Notes: generated from the sequence alone by a model not told the origin. A DNA stretch of 64,000 nucleotides from Perca fluviatilis (GCF_010015445.1 NC_053114.1:23108579-23172578), one strand, 5' to 3'; positions 26,103 through 37,847 are shown, counted from the stretch's first letter. Made by a program: numbers and translations.

Positions 26103-26640
26103 TACAAAGTGCATGCTATACAGTGCAAGGTAAAGGTAGCCTTTGTTGATTTCCAACCAGATATTGCTTATACAGCTGAGAGCTCTAGTGATTGTCTTCT
26201 CATGCATCTTTCTTCGGCCAACCTAAAAGTTTCTTCAGCAGATATCAATTTTTACACTTGTTTTAGAATAAATTAACACATTGTTTTCTAGAGTAACCAA
26301 ATGGTTATAGTGCTCACTATTTCCTCAACAAGAAATTGTCACAAAATATCTGTTTAGGTTTTGTTTGAGAGACACAAGAAGTAGATATCTAGAAGTAGAA
26401 CATCAAACAGTTTTCTGAATTCATTTTTGAATATTAATAGGTTTGTCATAGAAAAACTGAAAATGTTTAAATCGACCACAGACCTTATTATTTTCTTCTT
26501 TATTAATTAAAGACACATAGGGAAGAAATGTATTGTAAATATGGTGGCTTTAGGTTTTCACTACAAACGATAATGTTTTTGGTGGTGATGTATCAAAAAT
26601 TCTCTTCGTTGTGGTAAAACTTAGAAACATCTGAAACAAG
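26103..26640. other. Non-coding DNA, nothing recognised
   Basis: AT-rich, with no named feature. Confidence 0.4.
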
Positions 26641-27209
26641 GCCCTGACACACCAACCCGATAATCGGCTGTCGGACAGTCTGGCGAGGTCAGTGACTCGA
26701 GTCTGTTGGGTGTGTTCCGTGCCGTCGTCCGTCAGAGGAGCTTTCGGCCTTCATTTTGTCCGACCTGACTTGCTGGGTTGGAGGGCGGGCAGTCGGACCC
26801 AGAAATAACGAGCGTGATGAGTGACAAACGCCTCTCCAAATCTGATGAAAATCTTTTAAACTGACCTTTATCGATCTGAAATGAAGACCGATTCAGCAAC
26901 TGTATGGCCTATTTCTTGCTTAAAATGTTTTCAGAAACACGTTTCAGTGAAATATTTTCGTAAAATACGAGATCGTATTTCGAAAAGCCACCATTACTAT
27001 CGGCTGGAGAAGCGAGACCCACTTGACGCTTTGTCATTTCCGATTTTCATTTTTTGTATTACGTCTCACGCATGCGCAGAACGTATGCTCAAGACGGCGT
27101 CGCTTCGGTGTGTTCCGAGGTACTTTTTGGACTTCAGGGAGCCGACTGCCTCAGTCTGACTGCCTTTTCTGCCGACGGTCAGCCGTCGGGTTGGTGTGTC
27201 AGGGGCTTA
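26641..27209. mobile_element. CpG-rich MITE family B, copy 1
   Basis: The left end GCCCTGACACACCAACCCGA and the reverse complement of the right end (GCCCCTGACACACCAACCCG) are near-identical inverted repeats. The element is much richer in CG dinucleotides than its surroundings. Its body (GACAGTCTGGCGAGGTCAGT, GTGCCGTC) matches 50790-51329, and its centre matches the core at 7701-7921. I could not identify a convincing target duplication. Open frames are short and not conserved between copies. Confidence 0.8.
26838..26995 (+). repeat. Shared transposon core, copy 2
   Basis: AAATCTGATGAAAATCTTTT through GAGATCGTATTTCG matches 7701-7860 with scattered substitutions. The similarity then fades, whereas copies 1 and 3 stay alike for another 60 bases or so. 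Confidence 0.75.
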
Positions 27210-27756
27210 AGACTGCAGCAGTGCAGTGACAGGGCCCTATTTTCCCCATTCAAGTGCAAGCCGTGCAGAGCAGTAGGTCTTGAGTGTAAAGTGCAAAAGG
27301 TCTGGCTAAAGTGGAATATAAATCGGAGGGTGTGATGATTAATAAATACACTAGTGTTAGCCAGTCGCTTCTACTGGTTGGAGAGTGATTAATTTAAATA
27401 GTTTACTTGCATTGTAGAAGTTACTCCGTCATTGCTGGGCATTTGTTCCAGGGTTCCAGCCCTACAGTAATACTACTGTGGGACTTCAAAAATAAAACAA
27501 GGTAAATAATCAACATTTTCCAGAACGTTCAAGACATTATAGCTAATTTAAATAATGATTAAACAAAGGCTAGCGGTGTCATTTCATCTTCTTTCACTGG
27601 AGGTTTTCTGTCAGATGAATTGTTCTCACAATGCATTTTTTGTCTGTCACAGGGCAGAATGACATAACAACATCAAAAAATAACTTTTAGAGGATTTTAA
27701 CCTTTCTGTTTGCGTTTCGTACAGGATGTGTAACTACAGAATATTGTAATAACATA
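27210..27756. other. Non-coding DNA between two transposons
   Basis: No gene or repeat was recognised. Confidence 0.4.
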
Positions 27757-29362
27757 CAGTACAGGCCAAAAGTTTGGACACACCTTCTCATTCAATGCGT
27801 TTCCTTTATTTTCATGACAATTTACATTGTAGATTCTCACTGAAGGCATCAAAACTATGAATGAACACGTGGAATTATGTACTTAACAAAAAATTGTGAA
27901 ATAACTGAAAACATGTCTTATATTCTGGATTCCTCAAAGTAGCCACCCTTTGCTTTTTTGTTAGTGCTGCAAACCCTTGGTGTTCTCTCAATGAGCTTCA
28001 TGAGGTAGTCACCTGAAATGGTTTTCACTTCACAGGTGTGCCTTGTCAGGGTTAATTAGTGGAATTTGTTTCCCTTATTAATGGGGTTGGGACCATCAGT
28101 TGTGTTGTGCAGAAGTCAGGTTGATAAACAGCCGACAGTCCTATTGGACAACTATTAGAATTAATATTATGGCAAGAACCAATCAGCTAAGTAAAGAGAA
28201 ACAAGTGGCCATCATTACTTTAACAAATGAAGGTCAGTCAGTCCGGAAAATTGCGAAAACTTTGAATGTGTCCCCAAGTGCAGTCGCAAAAACCATCAAG
28301 CGCTACAACGAAACAGGCTCACATGAGGACCGCCCCAGGAAAGGAAGACCAAGAGTCACCTCTGCTGCTGAGGATAAGTTCATCCGAGTCACCAGCCTCA
28401 GAAATCGCAAGTTAACAGCAGCTCAGATTAGAGACCAGATGAATGCCACACAGAGTTCTAGCAGCAGACACATCTCTAGAACAACTGTTAAGAGGAGACT
28501 GCGCGAATCAGGCCTTCATTGTCAAGTAGCTGCTAGGAAACCACTGCTAAGGAGAGGCAACAAGCAGAAGAGATTTGTTTGGGCCAAGAAACACAAGGAA
28601 TGGACATTAGACCAGTGGAAATCTGTGCTTTGGTCTGATGAGTCCAAATTTGAGATCTTTGGTTCCAACCGCCGTGTCTTTGTGCGACAGAGCAAAGGTG
28701 AACGGATGGATTCTACATGCCTGGTTCCCACCGTGAAGCATGGAGGAGGAGGTGTGATGGTGTGAGGGTGCTTTGCTGGTGACACTGTTGGGGGTTTATT
28801 CAAAATTGAAGGCATACTGAACCAGCATGGCTACCACAACATCCTGCAGCAACATGCCATCCCATCCAGTTTGCGTTTAGTTGGACCATCATTTATTTTT
28901 TAACAGGACAATGACCCCAAACACACCTCCAGGCTGTGTAAGGGCTATTTGACCAAGAAAGAGAGTGATGGAGTGCTGCGCCAGATGACCTGGCCTCCAC
29001 AGTCATTGGACGTGAACCCAGTCGAGATAGTTTGGGGTGAGCTGGACTGCAGAGTGAAGGCAAAAGGGCCAACAAGTGCTAAGCATCTCTGGGAACTCCT
29101 TCAAGACTGTTGGAAAACCATTTCAGGTGACTACCTCTTGAAGCTCATCAAGAGAATGCCAAGAGCGTGCAAAGCAGTAATCAGAGCAAAGGGTGGCTAC
29201 TTTGAGGAATCTAAAATATAAGACATGTTTTCAGTTATTTCACACTTTTTTGTTAAGTACATAATTCCACATGTGTTCATTCATAGTTTTGATGCCTTCA
29301 GTGAGAATCTACAATGTAAATAGTCATGAAAATAAAGGAAACCAAACTTTTGGCCTGTACTG
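27757..29362 (+). mobile_element. Complete Tc1-like transposon, inactivated
   Basis: A 1606-bp element flanked by TA on both sides (27755-27756 and 29363-29364), the target duplication of Tc1/mariner elements. Both ends read CAGTACAGGCCAAAAGTTTG inward. The inverted repeats are long: the left arm is about 27757-28027 and the right arm about 29113-29362, so the right arm includes the last 36 codons of the transposase. The right arm lacks 22 bases (about 29340) that the left arm keeps. The single transposase gene has two stop codons, so the copy cannot supply its own enzyme. It lies 0.7 kb upstream of the first visible mettl15 exon, on the same strand. Confidence 0.97.
28169..29221 (+). pseudogene. 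Tc1-like transposase pseudogene, catalytic spacing DD38E
   Basis: Cut-and-paste transposase that would bind the terminal repeats and insert the element at TA. The frame starts at ATG 28169 (MARTNQLSKE) and runs 350 codons to TAA 29219-29221 with no frameshift, close to the family's usual 340-350. Visible parts are an N-terminal helix-turn-helix (about residues 8-50), a GRPR AT-hook-like motif (59-62), and a DDE domain with D157 (WSDESKF), D247 (QDND) and E286 (NPVE). The frame is broken twice: TGA at codon 199 (28763-28765), where relatives have Trp in VWGCF, and TAA at codon 245 (28901-28903), where relatives have Gln. Thirty-eight residues lie between D247 and E286, not the 34 of ordinary Tc1, which points to the DD38E 'Intruder' branch. 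The copy is dead, and its intact reading phase suggests fairly recent loss. Confidence 0.95.
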
Positions 29363-29527
29363 TATGTTGATAAAAATGTTATATTGCATTGGTGAGCTGA
29401 AAATCTATTTTGTTAGGACATGAATGTCAAAGTTTTAGCTTGGAAACAATAAGCAAGTGAAGTAAATGTAATTACTATAAGGACAGCTGAAAGTCTACAC
29501 ATCTTCCATCGCAGGCTTAAAAAACAT

Positions 29528-29765
29528 CTCTGGGCGCCTGGTTAGCTTACCTGGTAAAGCGGGCGCCCATGTATAGAGGTTGACTCCTTGACACAGCGGC
29601 CGCAGGTTCAACTTCAGCCTGCGACCCTTTGCAGTGTGTCATTCCCCTCTCTCTATCCCCTTTCAAGTCTAAGTTGTCCTATAGAAATAAAGGCCTAAAA
29701 AATGCCCAAAAATGCATTTATTGGAAGTCACTTTTAGCGTCCGCTAAATTAAATGTAATGTAATA
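29528..29765 (+). mobile_element. tRNA-derived SINE, plus strand
   Basis: The A box TGGTTAGCTTACCTGGTAAAGC (29539-29560) and a B-box-like GGTTCAACTT (about 29605-29614) form the tRNA head. The body runs through CATTCCCCTCTCTCTATCCC to AAATAAAGGCCTAAAAAATG. The stretch 29720-29765 (GTCACTTTTAGCGTCCGCTA, TAATGTAATGTAAT) resembles the LINE-derived tail seen on many fish retroelements. That tail may instead belong to an older element whose other half is 29480-29525, with the SINE inserted between. It is the same family as 8222-8430. Confidence 0.8.
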
Positions 29766-30093
29766 GGTGAGAGAATGATTTATACTTGAACTATGATCAT
29801 CACACTTCCAAAGTCAACCTTCTTTATCAATGTATGTATATGAATATTGAGGAAGTCTACCTTAAACTTATGGGCTTATCGGCAATTTTGAGTTAATTCC
29901 AGCATTAGAATTGACATCAAGTACCCTTAGATAAGACAGATTCATTTAAAATTACCCTTGTCCGTGCGTAAGTGTGAGTTAAACTCTTAAATCAAGAATT
30001 AACATTGTGATAATAAGCTGATGATGATTAATGTGTGTATATGGAGTCCTGGTGTGAGAAGAATGTGTTGTTTTCTTGCTTTCTCGCATGTAG

Positions 30094-30230
30094 GTGGTCC
30101 TGGATATGACATTTGGAGGTGGTGGTCATACCAAAGCAATACTGAATATGGTTCCTGAAGTCACAGTCCTGGCCTTAGACCGAGATCCTACAGCCATTTC
30201 TCTGGCCCAGCAGTTAGCCAAGGAATACTC
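30094..30230 (+). CDS. mettl15: mettl15 coding exon: SAM-binding motif (partial gene, N terminus not found)
   Basis: First visible exon of 12S rRNA N4-methylcytidine methyltransferase, the animal mitochondrial homologue of bacterial RsmH/MraW. The enzyme uses SAM to methylate a cytidine in the small mitochondrial rRNA and supports mitoribosome assembly. The exon codes for 45 residues plus two bases. It opens with VVLDMTFGGGGHT, the glycine-rich SAM-binding motif I, and contains LALDRDP, whose acidic residue is expected to contact the SAM ribose. The acceptor is a pyrimidine-rich tract ending ATGTAG, and the donor is GTAAGT. The exon begins on a whole codon (phase 0) and ends in phase 2. The previous exon, expected to encode a mitochondrial leader and an HxPVM-type motif, was not recognised between 1 and 30093. 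Confidence 0.96.
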
Positions 30231-31285
30231 GTAAGTGATTTATTGAAAAACATCAACTAGACCAAAACACAAGTAAAAGCTTAGCTGTCTAGGCAAATGT
30301 TTGTAACTTACTATTCATTTTTATTGTGGCAGCTGAGCGCCTGACCATCTTGAGCAGTGTTTGGTTTGTGGTCATTATTTCTGAAAACATACTGTAGTTG
30401 TGATATTGTATTGCAGTTCTTGCTGTATTTCTCACTTGTTGCCTGAGCCCGATCAAATACTGTTCACCAAGATACAGCCCTTGAGTTTCTCCATCCAATC
30501 AAATCCATTCTTCCTTCTTAACTTAAAGCTTTCTCCCCCCCACGCAAAGCTGGTGGGCCCAGCATGTCATTTGTCAGAGCAAGGGCCCACGCCTGCAGTG
30601 TGAACGAGATGCTGCCTCCCACGGAGGATCTATAAGATATGAAGGGGGGCGGGAAGTAGAGAGAAGCCCAGAGAAGTTAAAAAGTGGAGAGAGAGAAAAA
30701 GAAAATGAAAACATGAGAGTGAGAGAACAGGGAGACACGAGGACACAATGCCAGGGTGGGAGGGAGTGTGTGTGTGCATGAGCAAGGCGCGGGAGGATGA
30801 AAATGAGATGTTCCTAAGACCATGGCGTGGGAAGGAATCCTTTTACGTAGATTCTGGGGAAACCTCTCTCAAGGGAATCTGCCAGAGAAATGTGCCTGTG
30901 AGCTGGGAATGACAATTAAGAGAGAGAGAGAATGAGAACACTGTATTCTGTCAGCAGCAATATACCCCTGCTGTAAACTCTTCCACGCCTACTCGTGATG
31001 CAAGTTGAGAGAAGCTAGAGAAATCTAGCAATTAACCAATATTATTGGAAGCCTGAGTAAAAGACCCTGGCAGCCTACGCAGTGCATCTGCACAACAGCA
31101 TTAGAGGATTTTCTCTCTTTTTTTTCTTTCTCTGTCTGAAAAAAAAATTTTACCCCCCCCAACTTTTTGCATCTAACCCGTTCTCCCATGTTTTGAGAAA
31201 AAAACACCCCACAGAAAAAAAATAAAAAAAAAAAAACACATTTTTTATAGTTACAAAAAAATCACTCTTTTCACCTCCTAATTTG

Positions 31286-31313
31286 TTTTTTTTTTTTTTT
31301 TTTTTTTTTTTTT
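31286..31313. repeat. Poly-T tract
   Basis: Twenty-eight consecutive T, in a region that also holds A-rich runs at 31209-31234. It could be the decayed tail of a minus-strand retroposon, but no body was recognised. Confidence 0.8.
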
Positions 31314-34300
31314 CCTGCAACTTGAATAGCTAGGAGTTGTGCCCACAATAAATGTTATGAATCTGAAAAGGCACCAAGCATTATTGACATGTGTGCATAC
31401 TGTATGGGGTCACACCCACTGATATGATATGAGATATGCTATCAACTATGCACTTTGTTGATTTTACATCAACAAGTGCCATGTTGGCTTTCACACCAGC
31501 ATAGTCGAATCTTTTTTTTTTTTAAATCTTTATTTCTCCCATCTTAAAACAAATTTTATATGTTTTCAGAAATGCTATCACTGACTATGGTAACAGTGGC
31601 TAAGAGCAGTTAAATTAATGTTTTTATGATGATTGAAAAAATCCGCCAATTTAAAAGGTATTTCTCTTACTCCATTTACAACAGCTTGTAAATTGTCAAT
31701 CTTACCCACACTTTTTTTTTTGCCATTTTTGTCGTAATTTTTCATGGATATAGCTAGCTGTGTAGCTAGATGACAAGGCAATTCTTCCTGCACGGGGCTG
31801 CGTTGGTGGGGGCGTTTTGTTATAGGTACAGGCACACAAAATGCGATCCAGGCAGTCCAGTTGGAGTAACAGATTATGCATTTAAAGGCTGCATTTCAGC
31901 AACATTTGAGCCTGGTTGAACCTTTTTGCCAGATGACCCTGTGTTGTTTTGCCAGAGCCCTCTGTGTAGTCAACAGAACTATTGAACTATTGAACTCTAT
32001 TCAAAAGAGCTCACCAGCCCAGTTAGTTTTTCGTCCTCAATAAATTGCACACTGCATAAAAATATCCTGGCTCTTCTTCACGTAGAATTATTTGGCTTGG
32101 TTTTGTCACCATAAAGAAACCAATCCAACCAAGTGTTATATTCTTTGCATTCTTCTTAAACTCACAAGTCAGCCATCCTCTCAATTCTAACTAGCTGATT
32201 AACAACTTCAAACAATCAATCACATTTCATAGATAACACTAATGTAGATTTCACTATTTGTAAATGTTCCTGATCTCACCATTCAGAAACAAGCTTTTAA
32301 ACCAGAAAATAAAGATGATAAAATTAAAGTGGAGAAACAGCAGGCAAGCATTTAACAGTTATTGATTACATTTCTAAGAATACGATGGCAAGGTCACCAA
32401 CAAATTCACAATTTTTATAACCTTCCTAAGGAACTGAGCGGGTCACCACAAAGGAATATTTCAGGCTTGATTTGTGAAGAGGGCATCTTATTGAACGATG
32501 CGCTCAAACTGAGCCTGCTGGGAAGGTTCCTGATGTCCTCACTGAGTGTACTGTATTCTTATTCCAGATGGACAAGAACGAGTGAATGCAAGGAACTATT
32601 TAGGGAAGGGAGGAAATACTTAACAGTAGCCAAACATTATGCTGTAACCAAAGTAGACAATTTCTTAATTGAGCTTGATGGTTTATAATGGATTGGAAAT
32701 AAAAGTTTGACAATAAGGAAACTCAAACTGTAAATTGATAGTTTGCATTATACCTTATTGCAACATATTTAGCTTTTTTATACGCCTATATATAATATAT
32801 ATTATATTTTGTTTAACTACAATTCAAAACTAGTTTGATAAAAACAAATCCTGTGCAGTGTAGATAATATAATGAAATCAATCATAATGGATTATTTATT
32901 TATGGTTATTTACTTAAAATGTATAGTATCAATTATTAAGTGGTTTGGCAGGTTCAAAGTCTCAAAAGAACACTTATTTTTGTACACCGTTTGACTGCAT
33001 AATTAAACAACCAGAATTTAACAGTTGTTAGATATCCTGCAAAAGGTGGGAACATGAAATTATCTTGATCTTGATTTAAACAAGACAAGGTTTGGGGGCG
33101 GTGCGATTGTAAGTGGAATGGAAAGACACAACTGGACTCAGATTTGCACGGGTTTGCACAACCTGGCGCAAAGACATGTCTGTGCAATGAATAATGAATC
33201 TACATGATATACGTAAAGAAACGGGAGAAAAAAGGCAAGAGACTGGAGGGTAATAACTGCCAGAGGCTGAGCTGAACACACTTACAGCTAACATCTCAAT
33301 CTTTAAAGATGTGGACGGTCTCTGTGTGAGTCTTGGGAAGATCATATTCAGTATTAGATTGATCCAGTGAGATGCCAGAATAACAAAAAAAAGGCATGAT
33401 GTCAATGTGGGGTGCTACAACTATAAAAAGCTCAGATCTCTTAAGCAATTATGAGCCCACACTTGGACCTCCACACATACACCACTGAAACTTGTCCTCT
33501 TTAATAATATAAGACCTTACATAAGGCATTTATATCTCCAACTCTGTGTCTAAGCCACATAAAGAAGTTAATAATTTAGAAATGTTATGTAATTGTTTTG
33601 CATATTTTTAAATCCTTCAGTGGCTTACAAAAACGTGTTAGGAAAGAAGTCGCAGTTTCTAATGAAAGGTATGTTCATCACCTACCTGTGGGCGGACACA
33701 GACTGCAGAATTTTAATATCCAATAATTAAAAAGTAAAAGTAATTTGTTTAAAACATTCCATGATTACAAATAATTGCCTTTGATTAGCATAACAGAGCT
33801 TTCAGTGTTGTATAATAGCTAGCTATTACATTACTTAAATATATATTTAAGTTATAGACTTCAAATTGTTATTTGTGTGTAAAATGATTTATACAAATAT
33901 AATATAAACAAAGTGGTCTCTTTTCTATTAGAATATTGAGTTGCATCAGTCATTTGCACCTTTTCCCAGTGGGCAGGGCTGAGAACACTGCTACATTATG
34001 TAGAGTAGCAACACAAACTCCTCATAGCGGCTTTCAAATAAAGCTGTGAGGTCCCTCTCGGTCTGAAGCTACACTCTTGCCTAACTTGCTCTTCTTAACC
34101 CTCTTTTGCCAGTCAGTATGCTGGCACTGACGGCACCAAAAAAATGTGTCTGCAGTTACACAGAGAAGGTACAATACATGGACCAACTCTTGTTCGTTTT
34201 ATTTCTCAACACTAATGAAATGAGGAATTCAGCAATTCTTTTATCTGTTAGGGAGCAAAGCTATTTATTTGTGAAATATATAGTAACATAAGTGGCAATG

Positions 34301-35666
34301 TTGACTATTGACCCACTTCCCTGCCCTTACTGTATCAATGCATACACATGTGTTTAGCTCTTCAATCAGTCAGACGGAAGTAGATAATTACAATTAATGT
34401 TTTTTCTGTGATGCCATCACGTAAAGCTGGAATGACTTGGAACTACCTTCTTTGAAGATGCACAAAACATCTCTGTGAAGAGAAAGGTGTAATCCACAAC
34501 CATTGAGTCTTTCACAGGAGCTGATGCGCACACCTCCCAAGTCTTAACAATGCCTAGTGCGGACCTGCGCAGTGAGAAAGCTAATGGTCAATCCACATCC
34601 TTTCAGGAGGTGGGTTCAAAATAAAGTAAAACAAGTTATAGAAGTTGTGCGTACAAGTATAAAAGAAACAACCATGCAAATGTCTCTGAAAGACCCGTGC
34701 ACATGTTTGTCTATGTATAGGTTGCAGAAACGTGTTTCTTAGCATTTGACTCTCTTTAAGCTCCTTCTTTTTGTTTTTATGGCTGCATATTTACAATTTG
34801 GTTTGCAGCACCAAACCGCAGACAAAGTTAGTGACTAGCTTTGAGGCAACAAAATCATCATCTGCACAACACTGCTTGACCTCTAGTAAAAATGCTTCAA
34901 CAAGAATCCTGCATGGCGAACATGTTCTAAAACCAATAAGATAAAACTTTTACCAAAAAGACAGTTTATACTTTGAATAATCCCCAAAAAAATTGAAATG
35001 GAGAAGGTGGGTGGAGTGTTACTGAGGAGGCAGTAACAGAAAGAGATTGTGCAGGTGATGGGAGAGAACAACAAAGCCTTTACTATAGATTTTTCAACAA
35101 ATCAATCACTGTGCAGGATAGTGAATAACAACAGCAAAGCAAAGGAAGGCCCTGGCAGCGTGGGTGAGATGCTCCCTTGCCATTTTGTCTTCTGTGGGTT
35201 TTGAAATAGAGGTCCTGCCAATTTCTGTTCTTTCCTTGCATGCCCCTAGTTAATCTTGAGAAAGGTGGAGTCTTTGTTGTGTACATAAAAGGGGCAAGTT
35301 TGAAATGTAATACAATTTCTGCTAAGGGAAGGATATCAATAACTTTATTTTATCGATATCTATATCGATAGCAATGCAGCTTATTTGTATCAATACAGTC
35401 CTTCAAGCAATAATTAAAGTCAATTTCTGGTGCTACAAATACACAAAAAAATAGAAATAGAGCAACAGCTAATTGGAAGCTGATGACAATAGATGATGAG
35501 GTGGTGTAGTCAACTTGAGCTGCTTATCTTTTGCAGTTGGGTCTGTGGCGTATAAAATTAGTTGTTTAGGGTGGGTATGGGACTTGTAGGGAAATTACAC
35601 ACTGTTTTCACTATACCTTGTTCACCACAACCTGTGCCATCTGTCACCTGTTGTAAAAATGTTAAC

Positions 35667-36053
35667 TTAAAGGTCCAATGTGTAGGAATTTCTCCCATCT
35701 ATCTTGAATATGTGTGGTCCTCCATGTTTCCTTCTTCAAACTTGCCGGGGCCGGGAAGCTACGATACCCATTAGTAGCATTAGCAGTACCTGTGAGTTTA
35801 TCATGTGACTGTGAAAACGCGAAAGGCAAAGCAGTATGTCCTATATGTTCCTTACCGGTTAACGTATTTCAAGGTGGTGCATGAATATGGCATGTCTACC
35901 CCAGTTCATGCGAATGCCAATGTAAAATTCCAAGCCAAAAGGAATACTTGGAATTGATGGTGGTGGTATATATTCATGAAAAAGGAAGTTTGTGAATGGG
36001 CAACACAGATTTTGATAATGAACAACTATACACGTTACACACTGGACCTTTAA
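35667..36053. mobile_element. TTAA-bordered MITE
   Basis: The left end reads TTAAAGGTCCAATGTGTA and the reverse complement of the right end TTAAAGGTCCAGTGTGTA. It is 387 bp long and non-coding. Ends and borders fit a TTAA-target superfamily (Kolobok/T2-like or piggyBac-like). From memory this is a very common fish repeat. Confidence 0.8.
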
Positions 36054-37847
36054 ATAAAAAAAAGTTGGTGGAAAAAAGTTGTTTGTCATTTAGAAATGAC
36101 AATCCGATATGTTCGTCCCTTTTCGTTTTAAGAGTAATAACTTCACTAGAAACTATGGGTGGAGAAGGCTGTATAAGACCTTTTGCTCCTAATGTATAGA
36201 TACTAGCTCCCGTTGCTCTTTTCTGCCATCATCTTTGTTCACACAATGTTAAAAGGTCACATGAAAAATGCATGAATGTGGCTGGAGGATCTTTCTACTT
36301 GTGCATGAGGAAGTGACTGTGTACACAGGATCTTGCTCTGTCAGTGACTCGAAAGGATCTCAATAGGCTAGCTAAGACAGTTAGCGGGCTTCCAAGGAAG
36401 CGCCCAATTCAGTTAAGGTTGACTGGAAACCTTTTTCTCTACAGTGTATTAATGATGCTGTGGAATAAGTAAACGTCAACATTTCCCATAAACTGAAGAG
36501 GGGACTTTACTTACCGTTCCCATTCAGTATAGCAGTTGTGTGTAACTGGAAGTAGATAGACACAATGTGGCAAGCTTGGTGAAGCTCTCAGCTCGCAATA
36601 ATTTTCTATGAGAACCAGCCATATCCGTTCTTTTTTTTCCTCCCTCAAACGTTATTTAATGTCACACAGAACATGGGTGACATGACAGCAGACATCCATT
36701 ACATTGTTAGTAAAAAGAAGAAATGTACAAAAAAGTGCACGTCAAGTTAAATTAATTAATTAATAATTTAATTAAATGTATTAAAAGTAATACAAATAGA
36801 AGAAAATTATACATAATACTAATATAATAGCAATAATAAATAGCATAGCATTAATATCAATATAATTCATATTAATAATCATGTTTAGCTATTGATGAAT
36901 AAAAACATGAATATAAAAAAAACAAATAGTCTGACCCAAGCGTTGATGTGATTAACTGTTCACTGTCTTCAGATTTTAAAGCCTTATTTATTAAAAAATC
37001 ATGTAACTATTAATGTAGGGTTGGAAAAATGCATGTGCAGTATGTTTTTAATTTACTGAGGAAACTAGAAAATATATCTTTACAGTCAGATCAGGGCACA
37101 TCTTACACCTTTCTTTATATACATATCTTCATGCAGTTATACTTGCCAAATTGGTCTCTTACCATCACAGAACTTATTGAACCAGTCGCTAAAAAGTGTA
37201 TTACATTCTGAAACCCTCTCCCTGTATTATAATAGAAAGGGAGCCACTTTGTATTATCAACTACGGTATTATTTCATCAAGGAATAATTTTGCAGGGTTA
37301 CCAGAGCCATCACTCAGGAACTCAACCCATTATCATCTTTGTATGTATCACAATACAATTCAATATTAGAGGTACTTCCTGCTCACCACAATTTAAAATG
37401 TTTACTTAAGATTCAAAATTGTAATAATTTTCTTTTGTTACAACCATAATCTTTAATCTCTTTGCCACACAATCTCTCAACCTAACTTTATCAACCTGTT
37501 CATTGTATCAACATGTTATCTTATTCAAATGATAAACTGATTAACTAAAACACAAAGATAACCGCATCTTGCTTGCAATTACTCACAAGATAAAGTGATG
37601 TATTTTCCCATATTCTCATTTTATTAATGTTTTCATATCTTATTCTTCTCACCCCACTGGATTTTACCAATGAGTTGAATGACAATGGCATTTTACTGTG
37701 CCTTTGAAAATACTGGATGCACTGAAATTATGTAATATTTCTTTTCCGGATCCATCTATATAATGCTAGTATTTTAACAGTAGCCATTTTATGCATTGAT
37801 ATACAAATGTCTAATTACGCTATTCCTTTTCCTTATCCTTTCTCCAG

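Larger units (their letters stand above)
30231..37847 (+). other. mettl15: mettl15 intron, 7.6 kb
   Basis: It lies between phase-2 exons and has a GTAAGT donor and a CTTTCTCCAG acceptor. Contents are a GA-rich stretch (about 30640-30930), homopolymer-rich DNA (31120-31313, including 28 T at 31286-31313), and a TTAA-bordered MITE (35667-36053). The rest is AT-rich with nothing recognised. A 108-residue open frame at 32362-32688 has no similarity I know. Confidence 0.85.

Noticed and set aside
28522..28815. 97-codon minus-strand frame over the transposase
   Set aside because: Antisense shadow of the transposase gene.
32362..32688. 108-codon frame in the first visible mettl15 intron
   Set aside because: No recognisable domain, no splice context and ordinary AT-rich composition.
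37807..37847. In-frame ATG just before the second visible mettl15 exon
   Set aside because: It lies upstream of a good CTTTCTCCAG acceptor, and the extra residues are not family-like, so it is intron read-through.
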